From: Gammaproteobacteria bacterium
GTDB lineage: Bacteria > Pseudomonadota > Gammaproteobacteria > DSM-16500
Assembly (NCBI GenBank): GCA_021324305.1
Contig: JAJPJI010000017.1
Location: 1 to 55,886 of the forward strand
Direction of reading: 5' to 3'
DNA: 55,886 bases
Position 1 is the stretch's first letter, and the number at the start of each line of letters is the position of its first letter. Both the position numbers and the translations under genes were made by a program. The notes under the pieces were generated by a model. That model saw only the letters and a program-made list of their open reading frames with translations. It searched no databases and was not told where the DNA came from. Shown in pieces: positions 7,766 through 16,966 of the stretch.

Positions 7766-8839
7766 GTGAAAATAATAGATCATTTCGAAGTTCCCTACTA
7801 TCAATATCTTAATGAAGAGAGTCAGATCGCAGATGAAGTGCCAACTGTTGCTTCGGATACCGCGACTCTTATAAAACTTTACCGGCTCATGGTTCTGGTG
7901 CGAACAATGGATACCAAAGCCATTGCCTTGCAGCGTACTGGTAAATTGGGGACTTATCCTTCCACCCGCGGACAGGAAGCGGTTTTTGTCGGCGTTGGGA
8001 ATGCGATGGAAAAAAGCGATATTTTTGTGCCTTATTATCGTGATATGGGTACCCTGATACAACGCGGCGTCAAGTTATCACAGATCCTGCAATACTGGGG
8101 TGGTGATGAACGCGGCAACTGCTATGATTCGGATGATTTTCCGTATAGCGTGCCGATAGGCAGCCAGACATTGCATGCCGCTGGTGCAGCCTATGCGGTT
8201 AAATTCCGCAAGGAAAAACGTGCAGTCCTGTCGCTGTTTGGGGAAGGCGCGACATCGCAAGGCGATTTTTATGAAGCCATGAATGTCGCCGGCGTATGGA
8301 AATTGCCGGTGGTGTTTGTCGTTTGCAATAACCAATGGGCAATTTCTGTGCCAAGGCAGGCGCAAACAGCGTCGCATACTATCGCACAAAAGGCGATTGC
8401 AGCCGGATTCACGGGTGAGCAGATCGATGGGAATGACATCATCGCTGTCCAACATCGAACCACAGAAGCATTGAAAATCGCACGTGAAAATAATCAGCCG
8501 CATCTGATCGAAATGATATGTTACCGGCAGCATGATCACACAACGGCAGATGATGCAAGCCGTTATGAACCAAAAAACATGCGTGAGCAGGAATGGAAAA
8601 AAGAACCTATTTCCCGCTTGCGCCGCTATCTGGAAAAACTGGGAGCATGGACAGACAAACAGGAAGAAGAGCTGCAGGCTGAATCTTCTGCGGCGGTGGA
8701 CGAAGCCGTAAAGGAATATCTTACGGTTGAGCCTCAGCCCCTGGAGTCGATGTTTGATTATTTATATGCACAATTACCCGATGCTTACGCTTCGCAGCGT
8801 GAGTCGCTGAAAAATGTGGAGAAAGTAGTACATGGCTGA
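7766..8839 (+). CDS. pdhA: Pyruvate/2-oxoacid dehydrogenase E1 component, alpha subunit
   Basis: 357-residue thiamine-diphosphate enzyme subunit that decarboxylates pyruvate (or a branched-chain oxoacid). The TPP-binding motif is visible as LFGEGATSQGDF followed by VCNNQWAIS, ~30 residues apart. The substrate-site region TYPSTRGQEAVFVG is near residue 65. The start is GTG at 7766 behind AAGGGAG, giving MKIIDHFEVPYY. This is the two-subunit (alpha2beta2) E1 of the Gram-positive/mitochondrial type, not the single-chain AceE of enterobacteria. It overlaps pdhB by 8 bp. Confidence 0.93.
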   Translation: MKIIDHFEVPYYQYLNEESQIADEVPTVASDTATLIKLYRLMVLVRTMDTKAIALQRTGKLGTYPSTRGQEAVFVGVGNAMEKSDIFVPYYRDMGTLIQRGVKLSQILQYWGGDERGNCYDSDDFPYSVPIGSQTLHAAGAAYAVKFRKEKRAVLSLFGEGATSQGDFYEAMNVAGVWKLPVVFVVCNNQWAISVPRQAQTASHTIAQKAIAAGFTGEQIDGNDIIAVQHRTTEALKIARENNQPHLIEMICYRQHDHTTADDASRYEPKNMREQEWKKEPISRLRRYLEKLGAWTDKQEEELQAESSAAVDEAVKEYLTVEPQPLESMFDYLYAQLPDAYASQRESLKNVEKVVHG

Positions 8840-9812
8840 AATTACGTTGGTTGAAGCAGTGAATCAGGCGCTCGCTTTCGAAATGGAAGCAAACCCGGAT
8901 GTGGTTGTGCTAGGTGAAGATGTTGCAAAAAATGGCGGGGTATTTCGAGCCACAGTTGGCTTGCTCGACAAGTTTGGACCGGAACGCGTATTGGATACGC
9001 CGCTCGCTGAATCCATGATCGCAGGACTCGCGGTCGGTATGGCGGCGCGCGGTTTGAAGCCGGTTGCTGAATTCCAGTTCATGGGTTTTATTTACCCGGC
9101 ATTGGATCAAATAATCAATCACGCATCCAGAATGCGCAATCGCACACGTGGACGGATTACCTGTCCTGTCGTTTTTCGCACGCCGTTTGGTGCAGGTATT
9201 CATGCTCCAGAACATCATTCTGAGAGTACAGAAGCTTATTTTGCTCATACTCCGGGATTGCGGGTGGTTGTGCCATCCTCACCTGCGCGTGCGTATGGGT
9301 TAATGCTTGCCTCAATCCGGGATCCAGATCCGGTTGTCTATCTTGAACCATCGCGCCTTTACCGCTTTGCAAAACAGGAAGTAAAGAATGACGGTAAGGC
9401 TTTACCATTGGATGTCTGTTTTACTCTCAGGGTAGGCGATGACGTGACACTTGTAACCTGGGGAGCGATGGTGAAGGAGACACTGGCTGCAGCAAACACG
9501 CTGCATCAAAATGGAATCAGCGCAGAAGTAATTGATGTGGCAACCATCAAACCTCTGGATATGGACACCATACTTGCTTCAGTAGAGAAAACCGGCCGCT
9601 GTATCGTGATTCATGAGGCTCCGTTAACTTGTGGCGTGGGCGCAGAAATTGTGGCTCAAGTTGTTGAGAAGGCATTGTTCTCGCTCAAGGCACCACCGGA
9701 GCGGGTAACGGGCTTTGATACGATTGTGCCCTATGCAAAGCTTGAAAAGTATTATATCCCCAGTGAAAAGAGAATAATTGACGCTGTTCATCGTCTTATG
9801 GAGTACGCATGA
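8832..9812 (+). CDS. pdhB: Pyruvate/2-oxoacid dehydrogenase E1 component, beta subunit
   Basis: 326-residue partner of the E1 alpha subunit. Family motifs include VVLGEDVAKNGGVFRATVGL, DTPLAES and the K-binding/transketolase region GAGIHAPEHHSESTEAYF. The C-terminal domain has VIDVATIKPLD. The start ATG lies inside the end of pdhA, and its stop overlaps the E2 start as ATGA, so all three genes are translationally coupled. Confidence 0.93.
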   Translation: MAEITLVEAVNQALAFEMEANPDVVVLGEDVAKNGGVFRATVGLLDKFGPERVLDTPLAESMIAGLAVGMAARGLKPVAEFQFMGFIYPALDQIINHASRMRNRTRGRITCPVVFRTPFGAGIHAPEHHSESTEAYFAHTPGLRVVVPSSPARAYGLMLASIRDPDPVVYLEPSRLYRFAKQEVKNDGKALPLDVCFTLRVGDDVTLVTWGAMVKETLAAANTLHQNGISAEVIDVATIKPLDMDTILASVEKTGRCIVIHEAPLTCGVGAEIVAQVVEKALFSLKAPPERVTGFDTIVPYAKLEKYYIPSEKRIIDAVHRLMEYA

Positions 9813-10927
9813 AAATTTTTCATTTACCCGATTTAGGTGAAGGTTTGGCAGAGGCGGAGATACGTGAGTGGTATGTCAAGATTGGCGATGTTGTTAAAGT
9901 CGATCAGCCACTGGTATCAATGGAAACCGCAAAAGCAGTGGTCGATGTACCCTCACCATATGCGGGAAAAATCGCACAACTGCATGGTAAAGTGAATGAA
10001 ATCATTAAAACCGGCTCTCCTCTGATCAGCTATGAAACTGACGAAGCAACGGCAGATAAAGGCAGTGTAGTCGGAAAACTGGAAACCAGTGAAAAAAAAT
10101 GGGATGACAGTGATGTGATTATTGGCGCTGCGAAGACAAGACCAGCTTCGATCAAGGCGATGCCGGCAGCCAGAGTGCTAGCCCAGCAAATGAATATCGA
10201 TTTAAGCTTGGTTACGCCTTCTGGGCCGCAAGGCTTAATTACTGCAGATGATGTAAAGCAGTTTCTTGAGAAAAAGCCTCAAACAGCATCTCTGACCGGA
10301 AAGACAGAAGCATTGCGCGGCGTAAGACGGGTAATGGCGCAGACAATGACGCAATCACATCATGAAATTGTGCCAGTCACGATTATTGAAGATGCGGATT
10401 TGACTGATTTGCCGCCTAAAACGGACATTACAGTCCGCATTCTCAAAGCCATTGTCGCAGCGGCCAAGGAAGAGCCGGCACTTAATGCCTGGTTTGATGG
10501 CAGGTCGTTAGAACGAAAATTATTTGATGAAGTGCATATTGGTCTTGCTGTGGATTCCACAGAAGGGTTGTTTGTTCCTGTCATCAGAAATGCCGAAAAA
10601 CACTCAGATCAGGAATTACGCCAAATCGTTGACGATTACAAAAAGTCGGTTACAGCACGGACTGTCGCGCCAAAAGATTTGCAGGGTGCAACCATCACGT
10701 TGTCAAATTTCGGAATGATCGCAGGTCAGTATGCAACCCCGATTATTGTTCCGCCAGCGGTTGCGATACTCGGTTGTGGCCGTAGTCGAGATGCCGTCAT
10801 TCCGCGTAATGGCCAAATAGTTATAGGCCGTGTCATGCCATTATCACTCACGTTTGATCACCGAGCAGTCACTGGCGGTGAGGCAACGCGATTTTTGGCA
10901 GCCGTTATCAGAAATCTGCAAAAGTAA
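9809..10927 (+). CDS. pdhC: Dihydrolipoamide acyltransferase (E2) of the 2-oxoacid dehydrogenase complex
   Basis: 372-residue E2 core subunit. A single lipoyl domain occupies residues 1-75, with lipoyl Lys42 in METAKAVVDVP. A peripheral-subunit-binding domain spans about 118-155 (AARVLAQQMNIDLSLVTPSG), and the catalytic CAT fold ~165-372. The active-site motif reads DHRAVTGGEA: His351 is present, but the usual Asp of HxxxDG is Thr355. The operon lacks an E3 (lpd) gene; a perfect terminator follows. It supplies acetyl-CoA next to the PHB genes, though a branched-chain substrate cannot be excluded. Confidence 0.92.
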   Translation: MKIFHLPDLGEGLAEAEIREWYVKIGDVVKVDQPLVSMETAKAVVDVPSPYAGKIAQLHGKVNEIIKTGSPLISYETDEATADKGSVVGKLETSEKKWDDSDVIIGAAKTRPASIKAMPAARVLAQQMNIDLSLVTPSGPQGLITADDVKQFLEKKPQTASLTGKTEALRGVRRVMAQTMTQSHHEIVPVTIIEDADLTDLPPKTDITVRILKAIVAAAKEEPALNAWFDGRSLERKLFDEVHIGLAVDSTEGLFVPVIRNAEKHSDQELRQIVDDYKKSVTARTVAPKDLQGATITLSNFGMIAGQYATPIIVPPAVAILGCGRSRDAVIPRNGQIVIGRVMPLSLTFDHRAVTGGEATRFLAAVIRNLQK

Positions 10928-10935
10928 TCTCAATG

Positions 10936-10970
10936 CCAAGCCAGACATTTTCAGCGGTCTGGCTTGGTTT
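10936..10970 (+). terminator. Rho-independent-like terminator after pdhC
   Basis: Perfect 11-bp stem CCAAGCCAGAC (10936-10946) with GTCTGGCTTGG (10957-10967), 10-nt loop, followed by TTTCC, 8 bp after the pdhC stop. Confidence 0.75.
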
Positions 10971-11024
10971 CCTTATCATCCAATATTATTATCCTTGAAA
11001 TCGCTGTGGAAATTCGAATTTTTC

Positions 11025-11435
11025 TTATTGCTTATTCATTGGAACAGGGGCTGATGGTGGTTGGGGCTGATTCACAGCCGGGTTTGACTGGCCTGTCGAC
11101 ATATTGCCCTGTGGCGGTTGTGCTGATGGCAGCAGCTTAGTGATTGCCGGGCTGGCATTTGGCAGCAATAGTTGTTGAACAGGGTTCGTAATCATTGGAG
11201 CGATTGCAGGCGCTGGCGTACCAGGATGGCCTTTGTTCCATTCTTGCTGGTACATGTTGTTCAGGTTATTGGTAATACCTTGCAGGTTTTGTAAAACCTG
11301 TTTTTGATTTTGCAAAATCTGTTGATTTTGATTTGATTGTGCAGGTGGTTGTGCAAACCCATTGCTGCATATTGTCAATATGCTGAATGTTGCGGCTTTC
11401 ATGGTAATTGATACCAGGGATTTTATAATAGTCAT
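11025..11435 (-). CDS. Secreted Q/N/P-rich protein of unknown function
   Basis: About 136 residues, starting at ATG 11435 behind GGGGGAGA. A signal peptide (KAATFSILTICSNGFAQ) is followed by a low-complexity mature part: a Gln/Asn-rich helical stretch QNQQILQNQKQVLQNLQ with a heptad-like pattern, then a Pro-rich C-terminal half. No enzyme motif is visible. It is probably periplasmic or surface exposed and may form a small coiled coil. Family not recognised. Confidence 0.7.
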   Translation of the reverse strand: MTIIKSLVSITMKAATFSILTICSNGFAQPPAQSNQNQQILQNQKQVLQNLQGITNNLNNMYQQEWNKGHPGTPAPAIAPMITNPVQQLLLPNASPAITKLLPSAQPPQGNMSTGQSNPAVNQPQPPSAPVPMNKQ

Positions 11436-11651
11436 AATGTTCTCCCCCTTTGGGATTCCAGCCTGATTCAAGGAATTGCCAGTCATATATTTAACATAGT
11501 GTGAGGTCCTTAAATTTTCAAGTCGTGCCCCACAGGTGAAAGTGTTGGGCAGGCTTAATTTGATGTATATTAATAATTATCAGGAAAAAACGCATGTTTC
11601 TTTAACATGATGATAAATCATGAGTTTACTGTAAACAGAGGCGGTTAAAAC

Positions 11652-13607
11652 ATGAAACGGATCTCATCAGCCACCTGGATCGGTTTGGCTGTCGTTGTAG
11701 TTGGCAGCATTTTGTTTATTGAGTTTAATCCATATAATCCGGCAGGTTCAGGGTTTGCCAAGACAACACTCTATTTGGGCTATTGTGCCGGCCTGCTTTT
11801 GCTGACACTCGCCTTGTTGCGGCTGATAACGCTTGAGCGCCGTAAAATCACAGAACTGGATAGCGAAAAGCGCTCCACGGAAATTCAGTTGCATGAAGAA
11901 AAAAACCGTTTTCAAATCATGTTTGAACAGACGAACAACTGTGTCGCTCTTGTCAGCCTTGATGGACGCTTTACAAGGGTTAATCAATCACTCTGTGAGC
12001 TGCTCGGATACTCCGAATCCGAACTGCTGGTGATGAATTATTTTTATTTACTTAATCAAAATGATCTTAATAACCTGCAAATCAGCATTCATGAGTTGCT
12101 CGAGAATAAAACAAATACGCATGAGTCTGAGCATGAGTGTTTTAAAAAAAATGGTGAAGTGATTTGGATAAAAACATCATTGTCATTGATGAGAGACCAT
12201 ACTGGCAAACCGAATTATTATATTGTCCAGCTACAAAATATAACGATGCAGAAAAAAGCCGAAGAACGGCTTCATCATATGGCATATCACGATGCATTGA
12301 CTGGACTTGCCAACCGGAACAAACTGGAACAATTCATCACACATTTACTTGCGGTGGCAAAACGCGCGCATCAGTGTTTTGCTTTGCTTTTTTTGGATCT
12401 TGATGGGTTCAAAAATATAAATGACACCATTGGGCATGATGCAGGCGATTTGTTATTGCAGGTAATTGCTGAACGACTGCGCAACACGGTGCGTACAACG
12501 GATATGGTCGCCAGGTTGGGTGGCGATGAATTTGTATTGCTAATTACAGATGTGAAGCGAAGCGAAGATGTGGCTGTGATCGCACAAAAAATTCTTGATA
12601 ATGTTTTGCAGGCGATTGTCATTAAAAGCCATGAAATTTATATTACAACCAGCGTAGGAATAAGCATTTATCCTGACGACGGCGAAAATTTGCAAGGTCT
12701 CATGAAAAACGCCGACCTTGCATTATACAGGGCGAAAGAGCAGGGCAGGAACAATTATCAATTCTATACACAGGAAATGACTGGCAGGGCACAGGAAAAG
12801 CTGGCTCTGAAAAATGCGCTGGGCCATGCGATTTCCAAGAACGAGTTCATACTTTATTATCAGCCGAAGATGGATATTAGATCGCATCGAATTACAGGTG
12901 TTGAAGCGTTGTTGCGCTGGAAGAACAATGAATTTAAAGATATCACGCCAGATGAGATTATAGCCCTGGCAGAGGAATCCGGGCTTATCATACCTGTTAG
13001 TGAATGGATACTGCGTACCGCCTGCAAACAGTTAAGGAAATGGCATGATGCCGGGTTTACCTCTCTCACGATGGCTGTCAATTGTACAGCGAGGCAATTC
13101 AAGCAAAGCACTTTCATCGATGATGTGCTTGCAGTGATAACAGAGATTGGCATACCCTCGATATTTCTGGAAATTGAAATAACCGAGAGCATGATCATGA
13201 AAGATCCTGAGAATACATTACGTATTCTCGACGCGCTTAAGGCGCTTGGTGTCAAAATCGCAATTGATGACTTCGGCACAGGCTATTGGTCAATCGGCAA
13301 TTTAAGAAAGCTTTCTGTTGACAAGATAAAAATTGATAAGACATTCATTAAACAGGTAACGGTCGACGACACCTCGGCAGATATCACCAGCGCCATTATT
13401 GCAATGGTCAATAAACTCGGGATTATTTCAGTGGCCGAAGGTGTGGAAACACAGGAACAATATGATTTTCTGGCGCATGAAGGCTGTCGTGAAATTCAGG
13501 GTTATTATCTTACCAAGCCGATCCCGGAAGAGATGATGACTGATTTTCTTAAACATCCGGTTCCTGCTGCTGAAAGCACTGACGATGCTGATAAGGTGAC
13601 ACCTTAA
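11652..13607 (+). CDS. Membrane-anchored PAS-GGDEF-EAL cyclic-di-GMP protein
   Basis: 651 residues. Two membrane segments (~8-24 and 39-60) bracket a short periplasmic loop, followed by a PAS domain (~80-200) with PAC-like end, GGDEF domain (~205-370) and EAL domain (~385-635). Both catalytic motifs look intact: GGDEF at 290-294 with the RxxD inhibitory site RTTD five residues before it, and EAL at 418-420 with EITES, DDFGTGY and AEGVET. It could therefore make or degrade c-di-GMP. The DFGTGYWS and VNCTARQF variants differ slightly from the commonest DFGTGYSS and VNLSARQF. The ribosome site GAGGCGG precedes the ATG. Confidence 0.94.
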   Translation: MKRISSATWIGLAVVVVGSILFIEFNPYNPAGSGFAKTTLYLGYCAGLLLLTLALLRLITLERRKITELDSEKRSTEIQLHEEKNRFQIMFEQTNNCVALVSLDGRFTRVNQSLCELLGYSESELLVMNYFYLLNQNDLNNLQISIHELLENKTNTHESEHECFKKNGEVIWIKTSLSLMRDHTGKPNYYIVQLQNITMQKKAEERLHHMAYHDALTGLANRNKLEQFITHLLAVAKRAHQCFALLFLDLDGFKNINDTIGHDAGDLLLQVIAERLRNTVRTTDMVARLGGDEFVLLITDVKRSEDVAVIAQKILDNVLQAIVIKSHEIYITTSVGISIYPDDGENLQGLMKNADLALYRAKEQGRNNYQFYTQEMTGRAQEKLALKNALGHAISKNEFILYYQPKMDIRSHRITGVEALLRWKNNEFKDITPDEIIALAEESGLIIPVSEWILRTACKQLRKWHDAGFTSLTMAVNCTARQFKQSTFIDDVLAVITEIGIPSIFLEIEITESMIMKDPENTLRILDALKALGVKIAIDDFGTGYWSIGNLRKLSVDKIKIDKTFIKQVTVDDTSADITSAIIAMVNKLGIISVAEGVETQEQYDFLAHEGCREIQGYYLTKPIPEEMMTDFLKHPVPAAESTDDADKVTP

Positions 13608-13621
13608 TTAAGTACTTTTGC

Positions 13622-13654
13622 GTTAAGATATTATTAAGCTTTGCTGGATATACT
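13622..13654 (+). promoter_or_regulatory. PmrA-like box and -10 of the F-box gene
   Basis: Direct repeat GTTAAG (13622-13627) and ATTAAG (13633-13638), period 11 bp, then exactly 10 bp, then TATACT (13649-13654). This fits the PmrA pattern YTTAAK-N5-YTTAAK loosely, with the Y position not matched. The same architecture precedes three other effector-like genes of this window. The resulting 5' leader would be about 85 nt. Confidence 0.6.
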
Positions 13655-13745
13655 CCGGGTCAATAAAAATGCTCTAGAGATAGGGTATCTTTTATGCATT
13701 ACTCGATGTATCAATAATAAATAATTAAGTGAAGAAGCCCGAAAT

Positions 13746-14603
13746 ATGATGATGCGAAAACCTCTAAACATATCCGATATTGATGTTGACTTATTAGCGC
13801 TTGCTTTCTCTTTTCTGGATGCTGACAACCGGGTATCAGCCAGCCTTGTCTGTAAACAATGGAATGCAGCTACTAAAAGCCATATTCTTAATAACGATGG
13901 AAAGGAATTCTATTTTGCAATGGTTATTAATGCCTTTGAGAACGATATCCGATCAATTCTGGAATCAAGTGATCAATCCAGATTGGAGGAGCTGATCAGG
14001 GCCAGGAAGTTTAACTGGTATGTGGGCTCTGAGTTTGACACAAAAGAAGCTGTTCTTGAATATATGAAACCTCGGTTTCAACATGAAGATTCAAATACAT
14101 GCACCGGAAACACATATTTTATTACTCAATCTCGACTTGATGGTAACAAGTTAAGTGTTATTGCTTGCGAACATGTGAATTATTCAAGCAGTGTCATACA
14201 AACATTTGCATTTTCTCCTCCTCTCCGTTGTGACAGGCGCGGAGTCGATGTTGGCAACTGCGTTTACGATATGATGAATCCTCAATTTTCAAGTGAACGT
14301 AAGAAATTTAAAAAGTGGCAAGAAATATTCGCAAAGAAAGCAAAAGAAAAAGAAATGCATGAAGACCATCAAGAAACATCATTAATGACTGAGAAGCGCG
14401 ATTCTCAGCTCATTGCTCCTCAATCTGTGACACCTCAACTTGCGCCTGCATCAACCCTAAGTAGAAGCATACCGTCTCATCCAAGGCAAGCCTATTTATT
14501 AAGTCAAAATCCAGCCACGAGTTTTGCAAAACCCAAACCAGAACCGAAGCCGAAGCTTCAGCCAATGGATTATAAAGCTGCTGGCAGTTGTGTGCTTAGC
14601 TGA
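13746..14603 (+). CDS. F-box protein with C-terminal CaaX box (putative translocated effector)
   Basis: 285 residues. Residues ~8-46 read as an F-box: DVDLLALAFSFLDADNRVS, then ASLVCKQWNAATKS, matching the eukaryotic SKP1-binding pattern LPxELLxxIxSFLxxxDxxxASxVCKxW. The middle (50-190) is unrecognised. A Lys/Glu-rich helix (~195-215) and a Pro/Lys-rich linker follow. The last four residues are CVLS, the same CaaX box as human H-Ras, a farnesylation signal. F-box plus CaaX is the combination of Legionella AnkB. No signal peptide. Inferred role: a type IV-secreted adaptor recruiting host SCF ubiquitin ligase to a membrane. The ribosome site is weak; three consecutive ATGs start the frame. Confidence 0.8.
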   Translation: MMMRKPLNISDIDVDLLALAFSFLDADNRVSASLVCKQWNAATKSHILNNDGKEFYFAMVINAFENDIRSILESSDQSRLEELIRARKFNWYVGSEFDTKEAVLEYMKPRFQHEDSNTCTGNTYFITQSRLDGNKLSVIACEHVNYSSSVIQTFAFSPPLRCDRRGVDVGNCVYDMMNPQFSSERKKFKKWQEIFAKKAKEKEMHEDHQETSLMTEKRDSQLIAPQSVTPQLAPASTLSRSIPSHPRQAYLLSQNPATSFAKPKPEPKPKLQPMDYKAAGSCVLS

Positions 14604-14730
14604 AAATTATCCGGTCCTGTCATCAAAATAATAGTTGTGATTGCTGGTGACAGGGCATGTATGTGGTTCTCAAGATTTGACAATCTGTGATGAAACGGTC
14701 GCAAATTTTTCCTTTCACTACTGATTTGTA

Positions 14731-16800
14731 CTAGTGAGTTTCCATGTATTGTTTGCGCAAGATGCGCCGCATGATTTTATTCGATGCGGTTTTGGGCAAA
14801 TCATTGGTCAGTACAATATCGTGAATTTTAAATAGTGGATTGAGATGTGTGTTGATGAGTTTCTGCATGTCTTTCATGACATTCTGTTTTTCGAGCGGTG
14901 TGCTCGTGGCGGCATAAATCACCAGAAGACTGGGGCCATTATCATGTGGCGGTACGGCAATCGCGGCGACTTCAATAACATGCGGCACCCCGATCAGGGT
15001 TCGTTCAATCTCGGCAGCACTGATTTTAATGCCGCCCAATTTCATTGTGTCATCGACCCGGCCCAGAATACTGTAATGCCCATGCGGATATTGTCTGATT
15101 TGATCACCGTGACGGCGAAGAACCCTCCCGTCAGCAGTTTTAGGCATGTTCGCGTAATAAACCTGATAATGATCGGTATTTAGGAGAGTGGTTGATAATC
15201 CAATCGAAGGTGGAATAATAGCCACTTCACCCGTGGTGGCCTCTTTACCCTCTTCGTCGATAATCATGAAATTCAAACCCATCGTAGGTGTCGAAAATAG
15301 CGATGGATAATTATTTTCAATGACGGTGCTTGAAATATATGCTCCGCCGATTTCAGTGCCGCCGCAATATTCGATAATCGGTTTATAGCCTGCAAGATGC
15401 ATCAGATAGAACATGTCCTCAGCATTTGAACATTCTCCCGTGGAGCTGAAGACCTTGATAGTGCTCCAGTCCAGTTTTTCCATGCACTTTGATTGCCGCC
15501 ATGCTGCAACCAGCGTCGGAACGACGCCTAACATGGTCACTTTCGCGTTTTGAATAAATTCTCCAAAGCCGCGGTCTTTGGGCGCTTCGGAATAGAGGGC
15601 AATGGAAGCATGATTGATTAGAGCGGCGAAAATCAGCCATGGTCCCATCATCCAGCCCAGGTTGGTCGGCCAGGCGAGAACATCATCTGCCTTGATATTC
15701 TGATGAAAATACGCATCGCTGGCAGCTTTGACTGGTGTGACGTGATTCCATACAATCGCTTTTGGCACGCCGGTTGTGCCTGAAGAAAACAGGATATTGC
15801 ACGGGGTCATCGGATCACATGGAACCGATTTGAACTGATTATTTTCAACGAGAAAATCCTGCCAGGGACAATCATTTTCGCGCAGGGTAATACTGACTTG
15901 GTCCGCACAAGGTACGACAATAATCCTTGCATTCGCTGCATTGGATCCTGGATCAATTGAACCAATTTTTTGGACTTTATCATATAAAGGCAGTTTTTTT
16001 CCTCCCCAGGCTGTAAAATCCTGGGTAAAAATCGCTTTTGCATTTGCAATATTTAGTCTGACAGCAATTTCTTCAGCTGAGAAACTATCAGCAATTGAAA
16101 CAACGATCCCGCCCATCTTGAGAATGCCGAGGTATATGGCAATCGCATATTTATTCAATGGCATCGCGATTCCGATTGCATCGCCAGCGTTAAAACCCAG
16201 TTTAACCAGGCTGTTTGCGATACGATTCGATAATTCATTCAATTCGCCATAGGTTACCCGGGAGATGCTTTTCTTGTCGTCATCATGAATGATGGCAGTC
16301 GCAGACGCTGGCGCTGTAAAACAACTGTCGACAATATTCAACGCTGATCCAGGAAACCAGACTGGTGATTCTACTCCCTTGGATAAACTGCAAACCCGCT
16401 CGGGCATTTTAGTAAAGACAATATTCAGCTTCTTGATGACCTTATTCCAGAAATCTTCATAATTGGTTGTAGACCATCGGTGAAAATCCCTAACATCCGT
16501 GATGTTGAGTGACGACATGAATTGGGACAAATTTGCTGTGCCGATAATGTCTTTTACAGGAAGCCATGCGGGCGCAGTTTCGGGCTGTTCACGCCAGTCC
16601 GGAAAGAGCGCCAGAAAAAAATACTCATGTACATCAAAAGGATGATCAGATGACAGCAGGTCTTTTGACAGAGTTTGCCAGGCTTGCCCGGGTGTATTGG
16701 CAGCTTGCACGATAGCCTGGAACCGGAAGGCTAAATCTTCGGCTGCTTTTTGATTTAATCCAAGTTCAATGAGCCGGGTGATGGATATCGATATGTTCAT
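14731..16800 (-). CDS. AMP-forming acyl-CoA synthetase of the plant peroxisomal AAE17/18 type
   Basis: 689-residue ANL-family ligase activating a carboxylic acid to its CoA thioester. An ACS-type N-terminal domain (WSTTNYEDFWNKVI at ~135) precedes the AMP loop FSSGTTGVPKAIVW, the YCGGTEIGG motif, the GRVDDTMKLGGIKIS hinge and the C-terminal catalytic lysine in LPKTASNKIMRR. Segments such as WPTNLGWMMGPWL and FSTPTMG resemble Arabidopsis acyl-activating enzymes 17/18 closely as I recall them, more than acetyl-CoA synthetase. The substrate is unknown; acetoacetate, a short acid or a xenobiotic acid are possible. Stands alone. Confidence 0.85.
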   Translation of the reverse strand: MNISISITRLIELGLNQKAAEDLAFRFQAIVQAANTPGQAWQTLSKDLLSSDHPFDVHEYFFLALFPDWREQPETAPAWLPVKDIIGTANLSQFMSSLNITDVRDFHRWSTTNYEDFWNKVIKKLNIVFTKMPERVCSLSKGVESPVWFPGSALNIVDSCFTAPASATAIIHDDDKKSISRVTYGELNELSNRIANSLVKLGFNAGDAIGIAMPLNKYAIAIYLGILKMGGIVVSIADSFSAEEIAVRLNIANAKAIFTQDFTAWGGKKLPLYDKVQKIGSIDPGSNAANARIIVVPCADQVSITLRENDCPWQDFLVENNQFKSVPCDPMTPCNILFSSGTTGVPKAIVWNHVTPVKAASDAYFHQNIKADDVLAWPTNLGWMMGPWLIFAALINHASIALYSEAPKDRGFGEFIQNAKVTMLGVVPTLVAAWRQSKCMEKLDWSTIKVFSSTGECSNAEDMFYLMHLAGYKPIIEYCGGTEIGGAYISSTVIENNYPSLFSTPTMGLNFMIIDEEGKEATTGEVAIIPPSIGLSTTLLNTDHYQVYYANMPKTADGRVLRRHGDQIRQYPHGHYSILGRVDDTMKLGGIKISAAEIERTLIGVPHVIEVAAIAVPPHDNGPSLLVIYAATSTPLEKQNVMKDMQKLINTHLNPLFKIHDIVLTNDLPKTASNKIMRRILRKQYMETH

Positions 16801-16966
16801 ACATTTCCCTGTCAGCGACGGTAGTCAGATTCGATTGTAGCTAAACTTCACAATACAGCAAGTATTGCTTCTGTTTTTTTGCAGACAAAACGTATAAACT
16901 TCGTGCAGTTTTTCTTTTACCCTTGGATTCTATATAGCTGTAATCGAAACGGGAGTGTTATTACCT

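Noticed and set aside
13603..13612. CTTAAT/ATTAAG at the end of the GGDEF-EAL gene as another box half-site
   Set aside because: Its distance to the next half-site (15 bp) breaks the 11-bp period.
14616..14654. CCTGTCA/TGACAGG inverted repeat after the F-box gene as terminator
   Set aside because: The arms are 25 nt apart with no T-tract; too weak to call.
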